Shown here: positions 1 through 11,100 of the stretch, one piece after another
Position numbering within the stretch: the first letter of the stretch is position 1
Layout: every line of letters starts with the position of its first letter
Assembly (NCBI GenBank): GCA_019055375.1
Contig: JAHQIW010000232.1
Span: 124,001-188,000 of the forward strand
DNA from: Parelaphostrongylus tenuis
Lineage: Eukaryota > Nematoda > Chromadorea > Rhabditida > Metastrongylidae
Length of the DNA: 64,000 nucleotides
Reading direction: 5' to 3'
Made by a program: the position numbers and the translations under genes
The notes under the pieces: model-generated
What the model saw: only the letters and a program-made list of their open reading frames with translations
Told to the model about the DNA's origin: nothing
The model's database searches: none

Positions 1-260
1 GGCAGTTACTCTTTCTCGTCTTTTGCCAATCCTGTGTGGGTGCTCCAGTCCCCACACTAAGAGTTAGCGACGACGAACGTTTTACACTCTATGTAAATTA
101 TCACCGAACACAGACTGTCGAGATCGCAGGATCGAAACACGTGTATAGGGCTCTATAAGTCAGCCCTCTATGACAGACCACTGACATGCGTGGCTCAAAA
201 ACGATTACCAGGCATATTGAAATTTGAGCTGTGGTCCTAAGAAAACACTCGAAGCGATAG
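1..260 (+). repeat. Hammerhead-bearing dispersed repeat, inverted pair at window start
   Basis: Bases 1-100 are a minus-strand copy of the repeat's 5' part (compare 37060-37135 on +). From about 109 the 3' part runs on the + strand through module A to the CACTCGAAG end near 255. The two meet 5' to 5'; the left arm is cut by the window edge. Confidence 0.7.
109..151 (+). ncRNA. Hammerhead ribozyme module A (degenerate)
   Basis: 43-nt layout as in the intact copies: stem II GATC/GATC with loop GCAG, GAAA box, CACGTG stem III/loop and the GTA cleavage triplet are kept. The CTGANGA box is CTGTCGA and stem I no longer pairs. Probably inactive. Confidence 0.6.
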
Positions 261-1066
261 ATGAAAAGGTTATGTGCACAAAATTGTTATTTGCGACTTA
301 TTTGCTAATAATGAGTTACGTGGAATTTCTGCCTACACTTAGTAAATCTCTGCGAATGTTACAATTTTCTTCAGCTAATTCGCGGTAAAAGATTAGTGGA
401 TGTTTCAAAAAGGATGTATAAAATCTAGGAATACTCAACATGCATTGAGAGACCCCTGTTAAAGAGCCTACCAAATCATACAACAGTGGATGAGCATTTT
501 TTTTTCACAAATATAGTAGCTGGAAATGCTCAGAAACCCATACGAAAACGTTGATGATAAGTAGGGTATAAGGAAAGCCAACAGTCTCATAGAAACAAAT
601 TTTGTTCTTGAAATTTGAAGAAATGACAAGACGTTGCTGAGTGGTGATCACCATAGATAGACGTCGGTTGTTGTGAATCAGAAGGATCTTTGTCTTTTTG
701 AGACTCAAATAAGTGTAGTAGTAAAGATGACGTTTAATAGGATAGGAAAAGCCCTAATTTAACTCTTAGCTCAGTAACCCTACCACACTTGTCTGGATAG
801 CTCATTCTAATCCACAGTGACTTGTGACTCGCCGCGGTCAATTCCTAGCTTTAGCACGTGCATCTCAAAATCTCACAGAGAATCAATCTGACGTTCACGA
901 AAATGACCAAAAGCTTCAAGCAGCTGAGAATTCCATCTACGAATCAAAAGTCCTTCGTTGGTGAAAGATTACAAATCAAACACTAGGTTGAGAGAAAAAA
1001 TCTTAAAACCCCTAAAAAATTCAAAGTTTATACATAAATTCAATTGACAACAGCAATATATATTGT
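261..1066. other. Non-coding, nothing recognised
   Basis: AT-rich sequence without splice-flanked conserved exons. The expected upstream IFT122 exon was searched for here and between 1441 and 1997 and not found. Confidence 0.5.
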
Positions 1067-1440
1067 TCAAAATAAAGACCATCGATATTCACGATCTTCT
1101 GCCAACGATCTGCAAGCTTCTGGATCTGCATGAAATTGCCATCCCTTGAGCTTTGAAAGAACGAAACGTCTGACACACCTCTTCAATTTTATCAAATTTC
1201 TCCAATCGGCGTCCACGCAGCAAATGTTCCATTGAACGGAAATTGGATCATAATCGGACGGCGCGGCATCAGGACTGTAGGCCGAGTGCGACATGACCTT
1301 GACTTCCTTCAATTGATAAGACTTTTCTTAGTCTTCCTTGCCGTGTCAGATTTAGCATTGTCTTGCTGAAACAACACGTGCTTTCGACAAATCAGCGTCG
1401 GGTACTTTCCTTTCAGCGCATCCTAGACTCAATCCAGCTG
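1067..1440 (-). pseudogene. Mariner-family transposase relic
   Basis: Minus strand fragments give [18 protein letters not shown] (QQDNA codons at 1354-1368) and, after a frame change, [13 protein letters not shown] (about 1250-1280), the second and third catalytic-region motifs of DD34D mariner transposases. Followed by a decayed C-terminal part. The N-terminal DNA-binding region and terminal repeats were not recognised. Confidence 0.75.
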
Positions 1441-1997
1441 CTCTGTGTGCAAGTCTCTTCGAAATATTCCAGTAAATTTACAGTAACCGATACTGTGTGA
1501 AGCAAACATGAATGCTGAATTTTTCGCGGGTGTCAAGGAGCTTTTTCCTCAACCTAGTAAATGAAGTGCTAGAATCCATGCAATCTGTGATGTCCAGTCA
1601 TGTAATACGAGAAAGGTAAAGTTCGACTCTGATTTGATCTAGGTGTCTCTTTAACTTCTTATCTATCCATACTTTGCACTTTTATATAGTGGGCTCGATT
1701 CTGCATTGGTGGCATGACTTCTTTATTGTTGGCTCTGCAACAAGAATCAATTTAACCTCTGAAAGGTGTAGATGTAAATATAATAGAGGGAGAGCGAAGA
1801 GACTTTTTTCCTAACTTGTAAGCGCTTTGGTTTATTTCAATCATTTTAGTAGTGAATCGAAAATGAGCTTGAAAAGTTAATATACTGCCGATTAGGTAAT
1901 TCCACATTTTTTCAGATTTCTGTCAGGACGAAAAAGTTATTTTCAAATACAAAACCGTGACCATGCCATCACATAAGCAATTTGAGGCGATTTTTAG

Positions 1998-2156
1998 GCG
2001 ATGATGGCGGCTAATGAGCCGGAATACATACTCCGTGCTCATGTGCTCTGCTATGAAGGTAAATTCCACGAGGCTGCTGCGCTCTATCGTGCGAACGACG
2101 ATGAGAATCGTGCCATGCAGTTGTTCACCGACTTGAGAATGTTCGACGATGCTCAG
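1998..2156 (+). CDS. daf-10: IFT122 exon (first one in window)
   Basis: Acceptor TTTTTAG precedes 1998 and donor CAG|GTGATC follows 2156; 53 codons, ending in phase 0. It contains [13 protein letters not shown] and [11 protein letters not shown], aligning with the start of the helical region of IFT122. The ATGs at 2001 and 2004 are internal codons, not translation starts. The next upstream exon was not found between here and the window start, where the sequence is repeats. Confidence 0.88.
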
Positions 2157-5100
2157 GTGATCTTTAATTCAGACATTCAAGAGAGCAAAAGAGCCACGCA
2201 GCTTCTGAGCCAGCGCTGCTGCACTAATTAACAAGCACACTTTCAACTTCCTGATTTTGTACTTTTCCGTTTGACGGCGAGAAATGAATATTCGATTCCA
2301 TTCGCTGAGCAAGAGTGTTGGTAATCATTCGAAAGTCTAAATCTCTGGCTAGAGCTGCAAGTAGCGGGTTTTTCAAAACACCCTTTCATAACGTTGTAAA
2401 ATCCAAAACAAAATTATGTGTCAATTATATGCGTGGTAGAAATGAAGGCACACGGCGGGTGTGAAACATAATTTTGTTTTAGCTTTAACAGCGTTATAAC
2501 AGGCTTTTGGAAAATCGGCCAAGTATGGCTCTAGCCAGAGATTTGGGCTTTCGAATGATTACTAACACTTCTTTGAAAAGTTCCAGTACAGCCAATGGGG
2601 TGGAATATTCATTTGTCTCCGTCTAACGGAAAAGATCCGATAGATTAATATTCTTCTAATCACAGATGGTTATTCCAATCTTTACAGTTATTTTCCCAAG
2701 AAACTTCAATAGATTGAGGATTTTTCCAGTGCTAGACATGAAGATTGTAAAATTATGGGCGAAATTATTTGAGACAAATTTCTTAGGAAATCATTGTTGC
2801 AGAGCATTTGGTTACAGAAATTTAGCGAACGCATTTGAGGGTGACAGACGTAAAAGTGATTTCGAGTAGCAATGTTAATGAAGCCAGTACATTTTTTTTA
2901 TTTTAATAACAGGGTTCTTCCATTTTGAAGTTTTTCCTTGGGCATAAAAGTCAGAAGTGAGACATCCTTAACTGTTTTTCAACAGAACAATTCTAAGGAT
3001 ATCGCTATGTGCCATAAGATCAAAGGTAGAAAGTGAACGATTTGGTTATAGGTTCGAAAGAAAAGTTCCTGAAATAGCCCTTCAGTAGTCTTCTCTATCC
3101 TAAAAATCTGGCTTCTTCATTGTGTCTAGTACAACGTTGATTTATTTTGCTTATGAAGTTTGAATTATAGTTCAGATTGCTTCTCCTATTCTAAATATAC
3201 TCTTTGTTTTAGGTATTTCTTAAAGTTTCTTCTAAGTTTCTTTGCTTATAATCCAAATTTTTTCGCAAGGACTACCTTTTAGGCAAGCAAAACTAGCCTT
3301 TTTTATTCCTTTAGAACGTATTTGATCATGTCTTCGAAAGGCCCGTTCTTGTCTGTACTACATCAAATTTCAGGAAGTGATGGCGACCGCATCTGGCGAG
3401 ACCCAACGAATGCTCATGCGGAAGCGCGCTGACTGGGCGAAGAATTCGAATCAGCCTAAGATCGCAGCCGAAATGCTCATCTCCAGCGGTGATCTCGATA
3501 AAGTTGTACAGTTGATTGCTGAAAACGACTGGATGGATTTGTATGTTCTCTATATGAGAAGTCCTTTGTTTGATTTATAAAATCAACCGGCGGATGTAGG
3601 CTGTGTCAGTTGAGTATCAAGATGTAAAGTTTTCATAAAAGTAACGGATAAAGTGGGTGCAACTCCTGGTGTTGATACGTCCCTGAAGCATGCGCAGTGC
3701 ATTCGACTTCGCTGTGCATCGTTACAGGTGATTGAATGCATATCTGGCCTCTACATGACTCGCGATGTACTACCGAAGTATCGAATCGGTGCTGCTGTCC
3801 GCCCAGACAAATCTGGCCTTAGTATCAACTTCAGAAGGATAAAAGGCTTGGTGAACCATGAGCACGGGACGGAGCCAGCAACCGCATGTGTGTTGCAGGC
3901 CACCCGCAACCATTTACCTGCATGCGTCCCAAAAAAAAGCAAAACTCAGCGAAATGATCTTAGTGTTGGGATTGTTCTTTTGATGCTTGATGCTGATGAT
4001 TGGTGCTCGACATGACCACTTTGATCGATGTCGATGTCAACATTCATTTTTTGTTCCGAACAACAAAAGTAAGCTAACATAAAGCTGGATTAACAATTAT
4101 GGGAAAAAAGGGGCGTGCTGAGCCTCATAATGTAGGCTCAGTCGACAGTTTGAAATGGATCTTAATTTAATAACGCCTTTGATGTTGCTTTCATCAGTAA
4201 CGTAGCGCGGAATTTGATTTGTCTCGTCTAGCATTAGATTTCACGATACACTCACTAACATCGCTGGTAAACTAAGGACAATTCCTCAATCTTAAGCGGT
4301 TTCTCACTTCGTAATGTAGCACCCGGTCGTAGTCGGATGGTACACTTCTTGTTTTATAAGAGTTACTGAGATTCGTTCATCTTAGTGGTTAATTTTGCTT
4401 TGCAGTATCCATATGTTCGTTGTTGCATTGACGTTGAAACTCAACACCATCCCAATATCTAAGGCCTTGCAGGCTGGTCCTGAACTTGCCAGAGAGCTCT
4501 TAGATTTACAAACACTCTCTCCAAAAGTCTGAATACATTCCAACGAGGCAATCCACCTATCGCGGAAGGAATCGTAGTTGACCGCCATTCCACTATCTTC
4601 AAGAAAAATAAGTTCCTTACTCATGAAGATGTTGGCGAACCGCAACGTGTATATCATCGTAAATGACAAATCGGAGCAGATGGCTCCGTTGTCATCCCTG
4701 AAATGGCTTTTGAATCATAAAACGGAGAATATATATTTGAAAATTTCTTGAAAACAATGACGTCAGTATAAACATTTGTTTTGCATAAAAAAACTTTTGT
4801 GATGTAACCTACATATTCATGGTAAATTCATTCAAGTATAGAAGTAACTATTTGATTTTAAACTTTTCAAAGATCGAGATCAAATATCAAAGACCGATCA
4901 AAAATTTCAAAGGCAAAAGACAGCGACTCAAATGTTATATATAGAAAAAGACGTTGACAAGGTGGCTGATGCAGCACTTTTATTTAATAGAATCATCTTA
5001 AAGGGCAATAAACGTAATGGGGAAGTTGGATCACAGCGATGTAGCTAGTCAGCGACGATTGGCCGCGTACTTCGCTCGGAAGTCTGAATTCAACCTTGCG

Positions 5101-8100
5101 GCCAGGATCTATGGCAAAATCAACGACATTAGAGCCCTGATACAGATGTATGTCGTTGCTGGACATTGGACTGACGTAAGTGCAAAGAATTAGCTGTAAA
5201 CGTCTTTGTTTTTAACGTTCTCTCTTACCTTTTATTCAATTTGGATTTCTACAACACCATGGATCACAGTGTTTGACTGGTATCGTGCTATTTGATTGAA
5301 TGGCACATTCCTTTGTAGTAGTTGATGTGAAAGCAGTCCCACCATGATAAGAAAAAATTTTGTAGAGTTGAACCTTTTGCGAAGAGCAGTCGATCGACTT
5401 TCCCATACGGCGCGCGAATTTTAGCATTCAATGAAAATTTTTTTCTTTGTTCCAGAAAAACAATAAGCTTATACAATACTCTGATATGACATAATTTTCT
5501 CTACACGCGCATATATTGATTCTATAAATATAGCTCTTATACGCAGAAAAAATTTCCAAGTATGAGCCGTAATCTGCTTATCGCTCTTACAGCGTACTAT
5601 AGTAGCCTTCTCAAGGACTAAATTCAGCTTCGAATTTCTCAAGGTTTGTGCTACCGAATGAGTATTAGTATGTCTGATAAAACGCGATTCAGCAACCTTA
5701 GCCTAGCAAATTCGACAAATTGACTGTGAAATATAATTTATTTTTGCTGCTATAGTGCAATAAAAAGGCCTCTTTGGAAACCTTGCACAATGCTGAAATT
5801 GCCCAGATCTAAGCTTTGAACTGCCATTATAAACCTTATCAAAAAAGCTTTGCCCTGCAAAGAAAAGTCTCTAAGAAGATGAGGATCAAAGTGACCATCG
5901 CCGTCCGCAAAGCGATATTGATTTCGCATTGGATCTAGTTATAGTGATTGGCTCATAATCTGAGCAGTTTCAAACTATATCTGACTCAAAGTTGAGTGCA
6001 CAGTTTTTCATTGTTCATTTCGTATAAATATTCGTGGTACAGCTTACCACGAAATGCTTTGTTTTGGTACAAGTTTTTCATCTGTTAAGATTGTCATTTA
6101 GGCTTTCGCAATTGCCGATCGGTACCCCAAATTCGTTGAAGCAGTATATCTACCATACGCCAGACATCTTGCTGAACGTGATCAATTCGAGGAAGCACAA
6201 AAAGGTTACTGATACTAGTTGCGTTTTTCTTCACTGAACACCAAGCGTACCATTCAACTGAAGCAGTAGCGCGATATCCTTGGGAACCAAAATCAGTTTA
6301 AATTTTCCGTGGGAACCAAAAAAGGTTTTGCTCAGTGCGTTTCTTGAGATTATCTTCATGATTTTCACTTTCGTCAAAAAAAAAAAGAAATTGTGGGCTG
6401 GAAAAGTGGCTACTCGAATGGAGTATTCACCATATACGGGCACTATGGTGTGTTAGATGTTGGAACTTGATACTGTCTCTAGAGTTTTCGCATCAGAAGC
6501 AGTGTGTCTCTTTTTCTCGTTAGTGGCAAACTAAGACTTGTTGAAACGATGCGACCCATTGCATGATCACTAGGCTGCAGCTGTAAAAATGGTTGGCTTT
6601 TTTGTCGCTGGTTTTAGACAGAAGTGGGTTTTGTATAGTCTTAGGTGAAACTCAGTAAAAAAATTTAATGGATGGATTATTAACTTCTATCTGTCAGGCA
6701 ATAACTTTGTAAAGCAATTTTTCCCAAAGTTCAGCATTCCATAAAGCTGGACATGATCAGGAAGCTTTACGGGTTCTTGAGCAACTTACCGATAACGCCG
6801 TCAATGAGAATCGTTTCGCTGATGCTGGGTGAGTTAATTCAGGATTTTTTCAGTTGTTAACCGTTTTGTTCAATTATTTCCCATTTTTCAATTAATGAGA
6901 AAGGCTGCTTCTGAATTATAGTGAATGGTTTATCTTCTCCCATTCTGTTAGCTTCACTGTACTTTACTCGTTTTGGAGTTTCCACAATAGCTTATATTAG
7001 GTTGAAAAGAAAATTTCCCATCTTTGGATGAGGATGTCGGTTTTTTGCATGACTCGTGTGTGATTTTTATACCATTTGTAAGGTCTACTTCTTGCGCATC
7101 TACTGATATATGATTTATCTATATCTGCTGCAAAATGGAATTGTCCAGGGAAAAAAACGGCCCGAGAAGTACCCAGATCGTCGAAAGTGCGCTTTGTTTC
7201 AGCAAGACAACGCAAAACCACACACAGCCAAAAAGACCAAGGCAAAGTTTGAGGAATTGGATGGAGTTGACATTCTACCGCACCCACTCTATAGTCCGGA
7301 CGCTGCTCCATCTGATTACGCCCCTTTTTCGATCAATGCAACAGTTTTTGGAAGGTCGCCGATTTGAATCTTTTGATCAAGTTGAAGTCAAGAGTTCTCT
7401 GATTCGAAGTCGAGGTAGTAAAGCACATCCGAAAGCGGCGGACTGATGGCAAAAAGTAGTGGATAATGAAGGCCTGTGTTTGAGGAATAGTTGTTGTTGT
7501 TTGTTGTCTGAATATATGCATAAATTTTGAATGTTTTACCAAACGATGGAAATTTTTTTCCAACCTATTACACATCGTAGCAGGTTTGCACAGCGTCGTA
7601 TTAAGATCGGTATCTACTCAACAATCCTTAAAATCGCAATCAAGAGCCCTTATCAGACCACATGACATGTTGGCTCAATTAATAATGAAAGGATCTACTC
7701 AACAATCAGTAGAAACTTAATAAACTTTTTTTGATGTCGTCGTTCTCGTTGTATTGTTCACTTTACGAAATGTGGAAATAGTCTTAAAAGGGGCTCAAAT
7801 TTTAGAAAAATTCTTTTGAAGAGTTAGATTACTCTACCTACAACCAGTGAAATGTCCGGAGGGTATTTTGTATGTTGTCCATCTACGGTTCTTGATTTGG
7901 TGCTCATATTCGATGTTCTGGTCAAACAAGATTTCCTTATTACTCCGCAAGGCAATTCATTGTAAACAATCTGATAGAATCTACGCTTTCATTTACTATT
8001 TGCAGATGTCGAATATTATACTGTTTCAGGTATTATCACTGGCTATTAAGCATGCAGTACTTGGAGCGATCTAAGGACAATCCGTCTCTTATTCCAAGAT

Positions 8101-11100
8101 ACTACTCAAGCTCCAAACTGGCTGACATGTATTACGCCTATCACTCTGTCTTTTTATATTGCGTCAGTTTTCCAATTTTTCTTCATCTACCGGATCAACA
8201 GTTTTCAAAAAGTGGAGGCCATTACAAATGAGCTCCATATATTATAATTCTAATAATGACTTATAGTCGTTGGGAGAAAAATTTTAGGCGAAAATATCTA
8301 GGTCATTAAAATTACGTGTTGGACAACTAAGGAGTCTCATAAAAATACCTTAGGCCATGTTGCCCACTGTGGTCATTGTTGAATCTTTCCGCAAACTAGG
8401 CTTAATTTTATCCATTTCTCAAACTTTTCTTTTCAGAATCAACCATTCACTAGACATGCTCCTGAGACGCTCCTCAATATGGCTAGATATTTAGCTGCAC
8501 AGGAACCGGTTCCCAATATTTCACAAGTGTGGGTTTTACTATAGTTAGTAATCATTTGTACATGTCGTGGGTACTGCAGTGGTAAGGGTGAGCGCCAGTC
8601 CTCCGGCTTACCAAGTTTTTCATCTCTCCGAGTTTGACTAATTGGTACCAGACAACTCTGAAATGATGAAAACATGGAGTTGATTTACCGATGGATCACC
8701 ATAAGTCATTGTGTGGTTCAGATGAACCTTTCAATCACATTTCGAATGCTACAGCGTTATACATTGCTCATAAACAGCTATGTAGCTCAGTAGTTAGAGA
8801 TACAAGCTTTTGAATGATTGCTAAAAGTGTAATGAAAAGTTTTTATGGGATCAGGCTAATTTAACAATTGATGAGACCTCAACTTCCCATAAGGGCCGAG
8901 TTTTCTTTACACTAACTAAGGAGTGATATTGCTTATAAGTTTTACAGATCCTTTAAGTTTTTGAATCATCGCACCATGTCTATTTTGCCTGTCAACTATT
9001 TTAATTTGTGGCATACTGTGGCACGCTTGCTATATACCTTTTTCTGATTTCGTTTTGATGATGCTCATTTGCAGGGTGATTTTCTACACGATGGCAAGAA
9101 TTGGCCGCGAACTTGGCGCTTACAAATTGGCTCGAAATGCCCTAGAGCGATTAGCAAATCTTAGAATACCTCCACGGCTTCAACGTGACGTTGAACTAAT
9201 GACGGTAAATATCAGGGCAAAGCCGTTCTCCGACGCCGAGGATCTGCTACCTGTTTGTCCAAGGTCGAAATTGAGTGGTTCTTTGATGTTTTTTTTCTCT
9301 ATAGCCACTGATATTATGGTTTAGTGCTTGTTTTGAGTGCAGTGAATCACTCATAAGTTTCAGAAGCCACGTCCAGATGATTAAACCTAGTTCAACAAGT
9401 ATAATAGGCATCCAGATCAATTATAAATCAGTCTAAAACATTTGCAAATTAAATGTAGCATATGGCAAAATAAGTAAACATCTGGAATATTATTTGTTTA
9501 TTCTTAAAGTCACTACAAATTAGATATGTTTGCCACCGAATGTTTAAGTGGTATAGCATCAAGGACGGCGGATTCGCCCAATCATTTGCGTAGGTTGCAA
9601 TCTTAAAATGGCCTCACTCTTCTGCTACTTTTTTCTAGCATTTCTTACTTCTTTCTCCACCTATAACTTATAAGCCATTATCAACACATGAAAATACTCT
9701 TTCAGATGTGGTTTAAATAATCAACTCACGTTTGCTATTAACTGTATCCACTGCAAAATGGCCTTTGTGCATTCATTCGCTACTTTCGGTGAGCAAAGTG
9801 ATCTAAATCGTTCTGGATGATAACTGCTCCTTTCCAGAGGTCTTACCTTTGTTCGAATTCATGGTCGATGAAAGCTTGTCTACTGAGGAAGCCATAAGAC
9901 TTGTTGAATCGGAGCCACCACTCACCGACTCAAATTTCAACCCATTCCGTGCAGTGTCGGTCAGTTTTTGCGTAAAATCACATTGTAATCCTTAATTTCT
10001 CTTGATCTTAATTTGATAATTCTTAATTTGTAATTCTTTCAATTATGAGTTCGACAATTATTTAATAGAGGTTTTGTTGCAGAGTGGCATATGCTGACCG
10101 TAAGTCGCCTAAATAATGTATAGCTATCACTTGATGTTATTCTTTTCCACTCTTATCAGCTTCTTTCGATTACTTCTTTGTGCACTGAGATCATTGCTTT
10201 TGACAGGCACCCTTAGGTGACCTCTAAAACAAGAGTTTCATCTATACTAAATCACAGAAAGGTTTGAATATCAAAGTTTCATAATCTCTCCCACTTAAGA
10301 TCACCAACCGGTTAGCTACGCGAGGCGTTCGCAGGTGGGGGAAAAGGAAGTTAACTGGTTGACTTACACGGAATCAAACCCGGTGTGTTCGCCAGCGTGG
10401 GAACGACTCCACTTCCACTTCCCCGACTATTCGCCGAGTACAGTACCACTTTTCGTTGCAGGACTTGTAGCTAAGTTATGGGCTGATTCGCGTACGGTCT
10501 TGCACAAAAGGTAGTAGTGTAGTCGGCGACTAACTGGAGCAGAGGAGATGGAGTTGTTACCACGCTGACGAACGCACCCAGTTTGAGTCAGCTGAAGTCA
10601 ACCGGTTAAAATTAAAGCAAAAACGACCTAGTGCTTCCGTGAAAAACAGATATGTTCGCGAGAGAAATATCTGTTCTTACTGGGCCAGATTGACGCTTAC
10701 TGTACTGACTGCTTGGGCAATTGATGAATGCGTGTGTGAATTGTTCGCAAACGTGCTGATTCTATTCAGTAAATCAATCGGACCGACAGATTACAATTTA
10801 ATGGGTGAGAAATATTTGGGAGGTAGTTAGGAGTTTACCTTGTGGTTGAGATTTAGCCTACAAGAGATCACTAAGACGTTAAGTAACTAAAGTTTTTACG
10901 AAAACTCCTGACAAATTGTTAATGGGTACACCAAGCGCACTGAACTCGCAAGAGAAATTTTGATAATGTTTATCATTTCATTTGATCCGTACCACAGTTT
11001 TTTTTTCACTATGTGAATCTCAGTACCTCTACCAATTAAATCGTTTTTATTTTTCTTCATAAACGTCGTAAAGTGCTAGATGAGCACCGTTTCATAGGTG

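Noticed and set aside
3653..4015. 120-codon plus-strand open frame as a gene
   Set aside because: It overlaps a minus-strand SINE-like copy also found at 23.3, 52.1 and 58.7 kb; the frame is incidental.
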